Positions 33,546-43,337 of a stretch of 64,000 bases of DNA are shown here, piece after piece (the stretch's first letter is position 1; every line of letters begins with the position of its first letter). The position numbers were made by a program, and so were the translations under genes. The stretch lies in NCBI GenBank assembly GCA_035345875.1, contig DAORDH010000003.1, positions 186,001 through 250,000 on the forward strand, in the 5' to 3' direction. The notes under the pieces are model-generated. The model was not told the origin of the DNA. It ran no database searches and saw only the letters and a list, made by a program, of their open reading frames with translations. The DNA comes from UBA2033 sp035345875 (GTDB lineage: Bacteria > Spirochaetota > Leptospiria > Leptospirales > Leptospiraceae).

Positions 33546-35747
33546 ATGAAAGATAAAAAGAAAATACTTTGGTTTTTTATTCTAACTTTAATTCCACTTC
33601 TATTGATGTTGCTTTTTCGTTTCAGTGGTATAACGGAACGAGCAGAGAATATGCTAATCGATTTTAGGCATCAATACTTTAATCCAAACCATAAATTTTC
33701 TGATAAAATTATTTTAATCGATTTTGATGAAGACACATTTAAAAAATTAGGAAACAAAAAAGAGTTTGGTAGATGGCCTTGGAAACGATCCGCCTATACT
33801 CCTATTTTAGAATATTTATCTTTAGGTGCGCCTAAGATGGTTCTTTTCGATATAATGTTTTTTGAACGCTCAGAAGAGTCCCAAGATATTGCGTTAGGTG
33901 ATATATCCGATAGATTAACCCAAATGGGTATTCCTGTTTCTCATGCTGCTAGTTTCAGATATGAAGAAAAGACAAATGCAAAACCAGAAGATATTCCAGA
34001 AGATATGAGAGCAGCTCTCGATACAATCTCAATGAAATTTCCATCCGAATCAGATTCAATTTTGAGAAAGTATAATATTTTTTCTTATCCAACAGATGAT
34101 ATTATGCGTAAAATTAGACATCTTCATTCCGTTTCCTATAAATCGGATGTGGATGGAGTCTCACGCAGAATTGAACCGTTTTTTAAATATGAGAAACTCC
34201 ATTTACCAGCACTTCCATTTAAAGGGTTTGATGCGGTCAAGCCAATGGATCAAATTGACATCAGTGAAAAGTCACTTAATTTAAGGTCAGGGGATGAAAA
34301 TACAAATATTCCATTGGAAAATGGTCGTATGCGGCTTCATTATTATTCACCTGAACAAATGGAGAATATCCCTCGTTTTCCTGTCTGGTCTTTAATTGAA
34401 TCGTATGAGAAAGTAAAAAAAGGGGAAGCGGATCCTGCAAACTTAGAGACAAACTTCTTTGATTTTCAAAATAGGATTATAATCATAGGAACGTCAGCCG
34501 CTGCAACCTTTGACGATAAAGTAACGCCTTATGGAAAAATGCCTGGATTTGTTTTGCATGCAGTCGTATTATCTAATCTATTAGAAAAGCATTTTTTAAA
34601 GCTATCTCCTTTATGGTTTAACGTTCTTTTATTAGTTATTACAATCCCAACCTGTGTATTTTTCTCTTTCTTTTTCCAACAAATGGCTCTTCGCGTATTT
34701 GTTCCTGCTGGGATATTTTTGGGCTATACGCTTCTTGCGCTCTTTGCTTTCAAGTTTGATATTCATTTGCCATTAGCTTCTTTTTTAACTGCCTATCCGC
34801 TTGCCTTTCTTGGTTCTCTCGGATACTTATCTTTTACAGAAGGAGCAGAGCGGAGAAAATACAGTAAGGTTCTATCTAACATGGTGGATCCATCTATCGT
34901 CAGTGAAGCGTTAAACGATCTAGAAGCGCTTAAAAAAGGTGGAGAAAGGGAAATCACTGCATTCTTTTCGGATGTGGCTGGATTCTCCACTATTAGCGAG
35001 CAATTGAGTTCTGCTGATTTAGCTGCACTTCTCAATGAATATCTTTCTGCTATGACAATCATACTAAAACACAATCATGGGACATTGGATAAATATATTG
35101 GCGATGCTGTGGTTGGAATTTTTGGTGCGCCGATTCATAGAGACGAACACTTTATAGAAGCGGCAAAAGCTTCTCTTGAAATGATTGAAAAGTTAAAAGA
35201 ACTGAAAGCTTACTGGAGTGCAAATAATCTCTATTGTAAGGATGCTCAGGATATGGATGTTCGAATAGGATTAAATACCGGTCTTGCAAAAGTTGGATTC
35301 ATGGGAACCGATGCGTTAGCTTCCTATACTATGATGGGGGATACTGTTAACTTAGCCGCTCGACTCGAAGCAGCAGGCAAAGATTATGGAGTGAATATTT
35401 TAATCAGTGAGTTTACAAATGATAAAATCAAAGAGCAAATGTTTACCCGTAAGCTCGATAGGGTGCGAGTAAAAGGGAAAAATGAGCCAGTTCAATTATT
35501 TGAATTGATTGCCATCAAAGGACAAGAATCTGAAAGTAGAAGGGAGTCGGCTCAAATTTACGAAGAGGCTTTTGGACTCTACTTAAAACAAGAGTGGGAC
35601 AAGGCAATTGAGTTATTTGAAAAATCGCAAAAGGCACGTGGTTCAAAAGATAAGGCAGCGGAGATGCTGATGGATCGATGTATTTATTATAAGAACTCCC
35701 CACCAGGTGTAGAATGGGACGGAGTCTTTACAAGAAAACATAAATAA
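33546..35747 (+). CDS. CHASE2-domain membrane nucleotide cyclase
   Basis: 733 aa. One N-terminal transmembrane helix is followed by a CHASE2 extracellular sensor (about 40-340, KIILIDFDEDTFKKLG...RWPWKRSAYTPILEYL...IIIIGTSAAATFDDKVTPYG), three more transmembrane helices (about 345-420), then a class III cyclase (about 445-640) with SDVAGFSTISEQ and KYIGDAVVGIFG aspartates and MMGDTVNLAARLEAAGKDYG. The tail contains a TPR-like helix pair (YEEAFGLYLKQEWDKAIELFEKSQK). It is the standard CHASE2-cyclase layout. Signal unknown. Confidence 0.94.
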   Translation: MKDKKKILWFFILTLIPLLLMLLFRFSGITERAENMLIDFRHQYFNPNHKFSDKIILIDFDEDTFKKLGNKKEFGRWPWKRSAYTPILEYLSLGAPKMVLFDIMFFERSEESQDIALGDISDRLTQMGIPVSHAASFRYEEKTNAKPEDIPEDMRAALDTISMKFPSESDSILRKYNIFSYPTDDIMRKIRHLHSVSYKSDVDGVSRRIEPFFKYEKLHLPALPFKGFDAVKPMDQIDISEKSLNLRSGDENTNIPLENGRMRLHYYSPEQMENIPRFPVWSLIESYEKVKKGEADPANLETNFFDFQNRIIIIGTSAAATFDDKVTPYGKMPGFVLHAVVLSNLLEKHFLKLSPLWFNVLLLVITIPTCVFFSFFFQQMALRVFVPAGIFLGYTLLALFAFKFDIHLPLASFLTAYPLAFLGSLGYLSFTEGAERRKYSKVLSNMVDPSIVSEALNDLEALKKGGEREITAFFSDVAGFSTISEQLSSADLAALLNEYLSAMTIILKHNHGTLDKYIGDAVVGIFGAPIHRDEHFIEAAKASLEMIEKLKELKAYWSANNLYCKDAQDMDVRIGLNTGLAKVGFMGTDALASYTMMGDTVNLAARLEAAGKDYGVNILISEFTNDKIKEQMFTRKLDRVRVKGKNEPVQLFELIAIKGQESESRRESAQIYEEAFGLYLKQEWDKAIELFEKSQKARGSKDKAAEMLMDRCIYYKNSPPGVEWDGVFTRKHK

Positions 35748-36017
35748 TTGGGTCTATAAATTACATTTATCTTTAGGATACGAGAAAATTTTTTAGATAT
35801 ACAGAGTGAAAGAGCCAATGAGGAACGCTATTCTACTTGAAATTTTTTCATTTCATGGTAAAGTAGCTAGTCAATTATATAGAAAGCTACTTTGTATCAA
35901 TTATCCGGCAAAAAGAAATAGGATAATCTTGCCTAAAAAAATGAGAGGAATTTAATATTAAATTGTTAAATGTTTATGAAGCAAAGCGCTGAATAGAATG
36001 CAATGCGGAGTATCAAA

Positions 36018-38114
36018 ATGAAAAGAAAAATATTACTATTTACATTAATTACAGTTTGTGTTGATTTTTTATCCTGTAATGGCACAGCAGATGGAAAATC
36101 GAGTGTAGGGCAACTTGTTCTTTTAGCATTTAGAGCAGCTCGATTAGCAAACGAAAGAGTTGAACTATCTGGAACGGTAAAAGGACCAGGTTCTGTAAAA
36201 AATGCAAGTGTGAAAGTCTTCCCGACCCCAGCGAATGGACAATGCATCAAAGAAGATGGAACTTTAAATGGAACTCCCATCGCCACTACTAAATCAGATG
36301 AGAATGGGAAATACAATCTATCTTACAAAAAAACGGGAACTACTGTTTGTGTAGTTGTTGTTCCGGATGACGGTTCTCAGATCGATGTATTTTCACCTGC
36401 AAGTAGAACAAATGCCCCGAAGCCATGGTCAGGAGCAAACAATTTAATGGCAGTAGTCAACGAACCTTCAGGCAGAGCAAATAGCATTGGTGCGAGTAAA
36501 ACTGTAAATGTAACACCCTTTACACGTATGGCAGCAAGAAGATTTGGAGCGTTAAGCACTATAGCTCAAAACAATGGAGGGAAAGTATTTCTTGGAATAG
36601 TTCCTGTAGGACGCAGAGCTCCTGGTGATGATAAAAGAGTAGAGTTCGGAAACAATAATGCAACCACTATAATTGATAAAGCAAATGAAGATGTAGAGAA
36701 TGCCTTTTTCCCAAAGCAAAATAAGACAGGAGGGTTTTCCATCGAATCAACGGATGTGAATGATCCGAGTTATGCTTTAAAACTAGGAAGTATACTTATC
36801 ACAGCAGATAAGTTAGGTGGAGGGGTTGTCAATGGCAGCACTACCGCTTCTGATTTAGAAAAGGTAATCAACTTTATGGAAGAGGATTTTTCTGACGGTC
36901 GTTTCGATGGGAAAAAGATAGATAGTAATACTGGCAAAATTGCTCCTCTAACTTCCTCAGACTTAGGGGGTGTTGTTGCGAATGCAAAAGCAGCTGATAA
37001 TTTTCTAAAAGTTGATTTTAAGGCTGCACAACAAGAGTATGATTCCTATGACTCAAGCGTTAGTTCTACATCTGATGATTTATTTTTTTGCGAAACAGAT
37101 ACTTTGGATGCAGCATGTAATATTGCAGTTTTACCTGGATCACCACCAGAAATTTGGATTTTTAACCAAGACGAGGATTTTATTGATATTGGAGATATTT
37201 ATGATCATGGAAGTGTTGGTTTTGGAACCGGGGGAACGGCTAGCACTCGATACTATGCTATTGTCAATGGAGGAGGATCTGACCTCAAGTTAACATTGCC
37301 ATTTACTTTTTCGGGAAGTCAATTTACAGTAGTGGAACAACCAGATGCGGTAGTTGCCATGGGTGATGCAACTTATTTTGCTGTAAAATTTGTTCCATCT
37401 TCTGCGACTACTTTTAGTAACACAATGACAGTAAATAGCAATGATACCGTTTATTCTCCTTATACTGTGACCTTGACAGGAGAAGGAGTAGATTTAGGCA
37501 CCAATTTACAGCTCTATTGGAAATTCTCGGGGAATACAAATGACTCAAGCGGTCAAAATCGCATTGGAACTAAAGTGGGAAGAACTGTTTTAGCTTCGCT
37601 AACTTATGACTATTGGGATAATATAGATTCTGCCTTTAATTTTGATGGAACAAGTGATGAGATTACAAATACATTTTCGTTCGTTCTTGGATCGACTGGA
37701 ACTTTTTCTGCATGGGTATCACCTGCTGATCTAAGCAATCCCTCTTATTCTATTCTAAAGAGAGGAACTACACCAGAATTTCAATTGATGTTCCTTGATG
37801 ATGTTACATTAAGATTTACAGTCACGACGAGTGTTGGGGGAACTTTGGATTTAGATATAGATATTGACCCAGATGATTTTATTGATCAATGGAATTTAGT
37901 GACAGGTGTTTATGATGGATCTAATATGAGAGTTTATATAAATGGGGAGGAATATGATTTCCAAGCAAAAACAGGAACCCTTACAAACAGCACAGGATTT
38001 TCTGTTGGTAATGATTTTTTTGGAAATTTTTTTGATGGAGATATTGATGATGTAAGAGTTTACAATCGGGCATTAACTCCTGCACAGGTTTATGCTTTAT
38101 ACAACCAAGACTAA
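36018..38114 (+). CDS. Lipoprotein with ASH/HYDIN-like and LamG domains
   Basis: 698 aa from the ATG at 36018 (GGAG 8 nt upstream; the ATG five codons earlier lacks one). The lipobox is about VDFLSC. Residues about 55-130 form a carboxypeptidase-regulatory-like beta domain. At about 380-490 there is an ASPM/SPD-2/HYDIN-type domain (SVGFGTGGTAS...VVNGGGSDLKLTLPFTFSGSQFTV...TVTLTGEG). Residues about 495-698 form a concanavalin/LamG-like domain (LQLYWKFSGNTNDSSGQNRI...GTFSAWVSPADLSNP...GDIDDVRVYNRALTPAQVYALY). Likely a surface or periplasmic binding protein. Its stop overlaps the convergent gene's stop by 4 nt. Confidence 0.85.
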   Translation: MKRKILLFTLITVCVDFLSCNGTADGKSSVGQLVLLAFRAARLANERVELSGTVKGPGSVKNASVKVFPTPANGQCIKEDGTLNGTPIATTKSDENGKYNLSYKKTGTTVCVVVVPDDGSQIDVFSPASRTNAPKPWSGANNLMAVVNEPSGRANSIGASKTVNVTPFTRMAARRFGALSTIAQNNGGKVFLGIVPVGRRAPGDDKRVEFGNNNATTIIDKANEDVENAFFPKQNKTGGFSIESTDVNDPSYALKLGSILITADKLGGGVVNGSTTASDLEKVINFMEEDFSDGRFDGKKIDSNTGKIAPLTSSDLGGVVANAKAADNFLKVDFKAAQQEYDSYDSSVSSTSDDLFFCETDTLDAACNIAVLPGSPPEIWIFNQDEDFIDIGDIYDHGSVGFGTGGTASTRYYAIVNGGGSDLKLTLPFTFSGSQFTVVEQPDAVVAMGDATYFAVKFVPSSATTFSNTMTVNSNDTVYSPYTVTLTGEGVDLGTNLQLYWKFSGNTNDSSGQNRIGTKVGRTVLASLTYDYWDNIDSAFNFDGTSDEITNTFSFVLGSTGTFSAWVSPADLSNPSYSILKRGTTPEFQLMFLDDVTLRFTVTTSVGGTLDLDIDIDPDDFIDQWNLVTGVYDGSNMRVYINGEEYDFQAKTGTLTNSTGFSVGNDFFGNFFDGDIDDVRVYNRALTPAQVYALYNQD

Positions 38115-38887
38115 GTCTTATTGACAATATTATTACTCAATCCTTGAATCATCTGGATTGAGTCTTTGATTCGACTGAGGCTATCCTCGGAGTAGGGAAG
38201 CGTCATGCGAATGGTTTGTTTGAGTTCGTGAATTTCTTTATAGATTTCGATGAGAATATTTACCTGATCAGTTGCTTCGTTTTTATATAAATATTTGAGC
38301 ATTGCATAGAGACGAGCAGGTATGTCCATATGACAGACTTCTGTTGGAGTTAGATCTTCTATGTTTGCAAAGATCCACATTTGCAGATTGAGAGAAATTA
38401 CTTTTTCAATTCTAGAAATGTCCTCTTTCGTGTTTTTCGATTTTAGACTTTTGTAAAATTTACAACGATTGTCTAGATAGTTTAGAATTACTTTTCGGTC
38501 GATTTCTTTTGATCGAATGAGTTCCCATTCCTTTCGTAGAGACTCGAGTTGATTTTTACCGTATGCAACTTGAGCTAATTCACAGAGATGAACTGCCGTC
38601 GGTTCAAAAATTTTCATACGAAATGTAAGCGAATCCAAATCGCCTGCAACTAAACTAACAGCAGATCCATTTTCTATATACTCTAACGCATCTGAAATTT
38701 CTTGGATGAAACTGGTGCGGAGTTGATCTGTAGGATTTGCTAAAAGATAAAAGTTATAATCAGATAGCTCATTGTCGTCACCGCGTGATTTGGATCCGTA
38801 AAAGAGTAACTGAAAAGGATGAATCGATTTTACTTTATCCAGTTTTACTTTTACTTCTTCAGAGATAGTTTCATCAATTAATGTCAT
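38111..38887 (-). CDS. Nucleotidyltransferase-fold protein with helical C-terminal domain
   Basis: 258 aa from the ATG at 38887 (a TTG lies 9 nt upstream). The N-terminal region has the minimal nucleotidyltransferase motif GSKSRGDDNELSDYNFYLLA (31-50). The usual GSxxxG..SDxD has D43 but Asn at the second position (N45), so catalysis may be lost or altered. The rest (about 115-258) is all helical, as in HEPN or KNTase-C partners, without a clear RNase motif. It starts 1 nt after the 68-aa gene stop, forming a pair. Confidence 0.7.
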   Translation of the reverse strand: MTLIDETISEEVKVKLDKVKSIHPFQLLFYGSKSRGDDNELSDYNFYLLANPTDQLRTSFIQEISDALEYIENGSAVSLVAGDLDSLTFRMKIFEPTAVHLCELAQVAYGKNQLESLRKEWELIRSKEIDRKVILNYLDNRCKFYKSLKSKNTKEDISRIEKVISLNLQMWIFANIEDLTPTEVCHMDIPARLYAMLKYLYKNEATDQVNILIEIYKEIHELKQTIRMTLPYSEDSLSRIKDSIQMIQGLSNNIVNKT

Positions 38888-38888
38888 G

Positions 38889-39095
38889 TTATTCAAAAAA
38901 TAATTTCATTCTCGCTAGATTTTCAATGATCGCTTTAAATGCTCTATCTCTTTCGTCATTGCCTTTAAAAGGAAGAGACTTAATATTATTTAAGTCATGA
39001 TAAATAATTTCGATCGTTGGATTATTTGCATTCTTTTTAATTGTAGATACAAAGTCTAGATTAATTACCTCTGTCTCACCTAATTTTAACCACAT
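38889..39095 (-). CDS. Small protein, partner of the nucleotidyltransferase-like gene
   Basis: 68 aa, beginning MWLKLGETEVINLDFVSTIK. A GGAG-like site (TAGGAG) lies upstream of the ATG. It is beta-rich at first, then helical (DERDRAFKAIIENLARMKLF), resembling a small PH-like or single-domain partner protein. It ends 1 nt before the nucleotidyltransferase-like gene, so both are co-translated; position suggests a regulator or antitoxin, but this is inference. No family recognised. Confidence 0.6.
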   Translation of the reverse strand: MWLKLGETEVINLDFVSTIKKNANNPTIEIIYHDLNNIKSLPFKGNDERDRAFKAIIENLARMKLFFE

Positions 39096-39220
39096 TGTTT
39101 TCTCCTATTCAGGTTGATAACATTAATATATTTCAAATTATCGTCAACTATAAGTTTGAAATTTATTGACTAAATTTCATATTGATTCGGTTTATTTTGT
39201 CTGAAATAACTAAAGGTATA

Positions 39221-39952
39221 TTATGCTTTTATACACCAATGCATGGCAACATTTCCAAATACAAAATTTTTATACTCTACATTTTGAAATTTATTTTCTT
39301 CTAATAATTTTTTCAAGTTTTCTTGGTCTGGATAGTGAAGAGAGGATACAGGTAAATAGTCAAACATTTCATTTTTGGATCCCCAGATTAAATATCCAAG
39401 AAGTGGAACGATTTTAAAAAAATAAAAATCAGCAAAAACTCGAATAATAGGATTTTTTACTTTTCCTACATCCAAATTAATAAAGAGTCCACCAGGTTTT
39501 AAAATGCGATAGATTTCACTCAGAGCTTTCTCAAGATTGTCAACATTTCGCAGACCGAAGCCAATCGTTACAACATCAAAACTTGCATTTGCAAAATTTT
39601 TTAATTGAGTAGCATCGCCAACTTCTTGTTTAGCCTTTGGAATGCCAGTTAATCTTTGTTTTGCGATGTTTAGCATATTCTCAGAAAAATCGACAGAAAA
39701 AAGTTCCTTTGTATTTTCTAGTTCTGCAATGCGTAGAGATATATCACCAGTGCCACAACATAAATCCATACAAGTCAATTTTTGATAAGGAAAAGTTTGC
39801 TCTATCTTACGGATGATAGAGTTTTTCCATTGACGATGCATAAAAAAACTATTTAAGTCATTAAACAAATCATACTTAGAAGCGATTACGTCAAAATTTG
39901 ATTTTACAAATTCTGCCTTCACATTTGCTTCTGGCATCTTAAAATTACTCAT
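39221..39952 (-). CDS. ubiE: Demethylmenaquinone methyltransferase
   Basis: 243 aa. Methylates demethylmenaquinone using SAM in the final step of menaquinone synthesis (MenG/UbiE). SAM motif DLCCGTGDISLRIA, and the family's second and third signatures KQEVGDATQLKNFANASFDVVTIGFGLRNVDN and ALSEIYRILKPGG are all present, as is YDLFNDLNSFFMHRQWK at the N-terminus. Length fits. Monocistronic here. Menaquinone use is consistent with the NDH-2 gene at 52305. It could equally be called menG. Confidence 0.94.
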   Translation of the reverse strand: MSNFKMPEANVKAEFVKSNFDVIASKYDLFNDLNSFFMHRQWKNSIIRKIEQTFPYQKLTCMDLCCGTGDISLRIAELENTKELFSVDFSENMLNIAKQRLTGIPKAKQEVGDATQLKNFANASFDVVTIGFGLRNVDNLEKALSEIYRILKPGGLFINLDVGKVKNPIIRVFADFYFFKIVPLLGYLIWGSKNEMFDYLPVSSLHYPDQENLKKLLEENKFQNVEYKNFVFGNVAMHWCIKA

Positions 39953-40037
39953 AGTTTTATCCTAAATTATAAATAATAAGATTTGGTCTTGAAAAAAAAC
40001 TTCAGAATTTTGAAAATTGTATAGAGAGGTAACGCAG

Positions 40038-40898
40038 ATGGAATCCCTAACAACCTATTTTGTTCCTGTATTTGCCATTTTTATTTTAGTGGAAAACCTA
40101 ATTGCATTTAAAAAAAATCCAGAACGCTTTAAAATAAAGGATTCTTTTACTAGCATAATTATGGGAATCGGAAGTGTATTAATCAACCTAGTAACTGCAG
40201 GAATTGTTTACAAAGAATATTCTTTTGTTTCTCAGTATGCTTTTTTTAAAATTGATCCAACATGGTGGTCTTGGGTTGTTTTATTATTTGCTGAAGATTT
40301 TTGCTATTATTGGTTTCATAGAGTAGGTCATGAAAGTAGATTTTTTTGGGCTTCACATGTTGTGCACCATTCCTCAGAAAGTTATAATCTGTCGACTGCC
40401 GTTCGCCAGACTTGGACTGGAACCATGATCAATGCGGTATTTTGGTTTCCTCTTTTGTTACTTGGATTTCCTCCTCTCATGGTTATGATGCAACAATCCA
40501 TTAGTCTTATTTATCAATTCTTCATTCACACCGAACAAGTTCGAAAATTAGGACCTTTAGAATTAATTCTGAATACTCCTTCTCATCATAGAGTTCATCA
40601 TGGAAGTGATTTAAAATATCTAGATAGAAACTATGCAGGGATATTTATCATTTGGGATAAAATGTTTGGTAGCTTTCAAGGCGAAGAAGAAGTTCCAACC
40701 TATGGTCTTGTGAAAAATATTCATACTTACAATCCAATCAAAGTTGCCTATATTGAATGGTGGAATATGTTTAAACAAATGTTTCAAGTCGGTTCTTTTG
40801 GAAATGCAATTAAGGTAATGTTTAAACCTCCTGGTTGGAGTCCAGAAGGTGGAACTACAACGGCTGAGTTACAAAAGCAAGCAGGTCTTAGGAGCTAA
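40038..40898 (+). CDS. Sterol desaturase / fatty acid hydroxylase-family membrane di-iron enzyme
   Basis: 286 aa from the ATG at 40038, where GAGG lies just upstream; an in-frame TTG 21 nt earlier is disfavoured. Four or five transmembrane helices. The histidine clusters of the family are visible: HRVGHE, HVVHHSSE and HHRVHHG, giving a di-iron hydroxylase or desaturase active site. Spirochaete homologues may act on lipids or carotenoid-like compounds; the substrate is unknown. It ends in a hairpin terminator (40888-40915). Confidence 0.9.
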   Translation: MESLTTYFVPVFAIFILVENLIAFKKNPERFKIKDSFTSIIMGIGSVLINLVTAGIVYKEYSFVSQYAFFKIDPTWWSWVVLLFAEDFCYYWFHRVGHESRFFWASHVVHHSSESYNLSTAVRQTWTGTMINAVFWFPLLLLGFPPLMVMMQQSISLIYQFFIHTEQVRKLGPLELILNTPSHHRVHHGSDLKYLDRNYAGIFIIWDKMFGSFQGEEEVPTYGLVKNIHTYNPIKVAYIEWWNMFKQMFQVGSFGNAIKVMFKPPGWSPEGGTTTAELQKQAGLRS

Positions 40899-40915
40899 TT
40901 CACATTAGCTCCTAA
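40888..40915. terminator. Bidirectional hairpin terminator
   Basis: ttaggagctaa (40888-40898) and ttagctcctaa (40905-40915) form a perfect 11-bp stem with a 6-nt loop. It covers the stop codon of the hydroxylase gene, and the convergent protease gene ends 10 nt further on. T-runs are short, so termination in either direction is inferred from position. Confidence 0.65.
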
Positions 40916-40924
40916 ATAGAAAGT

Positions 40925-43318
40925 TTACTCCTTTAAGAAGGATAATTCTGTTTTTTCATTGACGATACTTTTATCTTTCATCTCTACCATCAGTGCATCT
41001 TCTGAGGAGGCAAGTTTGATTTTTATCTTGCCATCGATGTCAATAATTGGGGAGCCTTGCACATAACTTCCCTTAAATGTTTTTTTATTGTCAATTTTTA
41101 CAGTGAAGTTGTTTCCATCTGTTTGGGTAATCTCCATAATCACATTCTTGGTTCCTACATTTCCATCCCACTGCATTGCAGTCCATGTCCCTGTAAATTT
41201 TTCAAATTTGGATGCACCACCGAAGCTTCTAGTTTTAGAGGCAATTTTTGCAGTGGACAGAACTACAGATGCTACATTGGAATAGTCACTGTCTGTTCCA
41301 AGTTGTGTCTTAGAAGTTACAGAATAGAGATAGAATTTTTCTCTTTCAGGAATGGTAAAGGTATAAAACAATTTATTCGAATCAACTCTTGATTTAAAGT
41401 TCCACTTACTTTCTCCTTGTTTTTTCTCCCAGATATTGTATTCTTCTGCTCCATCTACTTTATGCCAAGTGATTGTAGCAAATCCATTTTTCTTATCAAC
41501 GGTAGCCGATACACCAGAAGGCGGTTCTAATTTAGAGCCTCCTCTTCTTAAATTTGGATCTACATAACCGACTGCATATCTAGAAAATGGTCCCCAAATA
41601 TTGTCTTTATTTTTTGCAATCACAGTATAGTATCTTTGTCCGCGTGTTGCGGGAGCGTCTTCTAATTGATCTTCTGCTGTTTCGCCTAATGTCTCCCATT
41701 TATTATCCACAAATTTATAGACAAGATAGCCCGTTGCTCCAGATACTTTATTCCATTTTACAACAATCTTATCTCTGAATTGTCCCATGGATGCAACAAC
41801 TCGATCTGGCGCTTGTGGTTTTGCAATGAGTGAAGTTTTGCCCATTACAGCATCCGATAAGATTCCAGTAATTGAATTATTTAAACCAGCTACAGTATAG
41901 GTTTCTAACGTTCCATTTTTTTTGGCAGTTCTATCTTCATAAATTGTGGAATTGGTTTTCGCAATTGCGCGATAAGTCTTGGTCGCGCTATCCCATTTAA
42001 AAATTTGATAGCCAGTTACATTTTCCAGAGGCTCCCATTCTAAGATTATCTTATCTGAAAATTTTCCATCGGTAGCCGTGATGGATGTGATCTTAGGAGG
42101 AATTTCATTCTTAGTATCTTTCGCATAACCGATGGCTGTTACTTGACTTAAATCTGAAACGTCAGTTTCTGAGACTGCAGTAATCTTATACGAATAAGCT
42201 ATTTCTGGCAAAACTCCAGTGTCTTCGAACTGAGTATTTTGCGATAACCCTATTTGTTGAAAATTATCATCGTCTGGATTGCTTCGATAAATTTCATACC
42301 CAATTGCTCCTGGGACTTGCATCCATGTCAGGACGATTTTATTCGAAAAATTCCCATTCGATGCATTGATTTCTGAAGGAGGATTTATATCTGTTGGCGG
42401 TAAAACGGTATTCTCCGGAGGGGTAGGTTTAATTTTATTGTCAACGATTTGTGGCTCTGGATTTGGATCAATTAAATCAATCATTACAAAGGCAGACCTA
42501 CAAACCTTTGCAAAATATTTGTAATCAATATAACCAAATCCTTTGTCTCCCCATTCAACACCCCAAGAGTTTTGGAATTTGAATGCGTTAGTAGAGTCAT
42601 CATAGCCAACTAGTGTAATCGCATGACCTCCTAGATTAGCTCCTTTCCCTTCATTGTAAATTTTCTTACCTATCTCATAAAAATTTTCATTGATTAAAAT
42701 CCCTACAACAACTGGTCTTCCTTGAGAGAGGTGATTCTTGATTTCACTTGGTTCATTGTATCGAAGTCTTAGAAACTCTTTCGCTTTGAATTTTGCAGCT
42801 AACGATAGATGTTCTGCAGTAGGTTGTTTCGAAAAATTCTTCTCGTTATATGGCATTGCGTCCCAAGGTAAAACTCCCTTAGACACAATTAATGCCATTG
42901 CATCCGAAATCGATGATCCATTGTCTCTGCCTCCATTGATTTGATTGTAAATAAAAGCAGGCGAGAAAAGATTTTTATAGTTTGGTGTATTTCCTGTTTT
43001 ATAGTTCCAAGTCCCTTTGTCCTTTCTTTCTATAAATTCTTGATATGATTTATTTGCGTAAGCTGTTGACCATGCAACACAACTACTTTGTTGACCTTGG
43101 TTTCCAACAGGGGGCATTAAATCAGATAGATCGACTTTAGAGGGAAGACCTCTATGAGCGATTCTATTTGGATTTGCTTCTTTTATAGAAGAAAGTAAAT
43201 CATAACTATCTGGTTTTAAACCAGTTCCAGAAGTCTTGGGACCAAATGTTTGTGATTGGATACTAATTGTAATAATAAAACTTATTGTGAGGAAGAGGAT
43301 AATCTTGATTAGTCTCAT
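40925..43318 (-). CDS. Papain-like (C1) cysteine protease with FnIII repeats
   Basis: 797 aa from the ATG at 43318, supported by AGGAG 6 nt upstream and an immediate signal peptide. The C1 protease domain (about 60-300) has the oxyanion Gln74 and catalytic Cys80 in VGNQGQQSSCVAWS, catalytic His in GGHAITLVGYDD and Asn in FQNSWGVEWGDKGFG. Four fibronectin type III-like repeats follow (each with W.....GA.GY.IYR / Y.V.A type patterns), then a C-terminal beta domain of about 100 aa. Exported; substrate unknown. The upstream secreted protein gene (43338-43772) is close and co-directional. Confidence 0.9.
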   Translation of the reverse strand: MRLIKIILFLTISFIITISIQSQTFGPKTSGTGLKPDSYDLLSSIKEANPNRIAHRGLPSKVDLSDLMPPVGNQGQQSSCVAWSTAYANKSYQEFIERKDKGTWNYKTGNTPNYKNLFSPAFIYNQINGGRDNGSSISDAMALIVSKGVLPWDAMPYNEKNFSKQPTAEHLSLAAKFKAKEFLRLRYNEPSEIKNHLSQGRPVVVGILINENFYEIGKKIYNEGKGANLGGHAITLVGYDDSTNAFKFQNSWGVEWGDKGFGYIDYKYFAKVCRSAFVMIDLIDPNPEPQIVDNKIKPTPPENTVLPPTDINPPSEINASNGNFSNKIVLTWMQVPGAIGYEIYRSNPDDDNFQQIGLSQNTQFEDTGVLPEIAYSYKITAVSETDVSDLSQVTAIGYAKDTKNEIPPKITSITATDGKFSDKIILEWEPLENVTGYQIFKWDSATKTYRAIAKTNSTIYEDRTAKKNGTLETYTVAGLNNSITGILSDAVMGKTSLIAKPQAPDRVVASMGQFRDKIVVKWNKVSGATGYLVYKFVDNKWETLGETAEDQLEDAPATRGQRYYTVIAKNKDNIWGPFSRYAVGYVDPNLRRGGSKLEPPSGVSATVDKKNGFATITWHKVDGAEEYNIWEKKQGESKWNFKSRVDSNKLFYTFTIPEREKFYLYSVTSKTQLGTDSDYSNVASVVLSTAKIASKTRSFGGASKFEKFTGTWTAMQWDGNVGTKNVIMEITQTDGNNFTVKIDNKKTFKGSYVQGSPIIDIDGKIKIKLASSEDALMVEMKDKSIVNEKTELSFLKE

Positions 43319-43337
43319 ATAATCTCCTAATGGATTT

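Noticed and set aside
35818..35955. 45-codon frame upstream of the LamG lipoprotein, with an aaagtagct/agctacttt stem inside
   Set aside because: No clear ribosome site and no protein-like pattern; the 9-bp stem lacks a T-run for termination.
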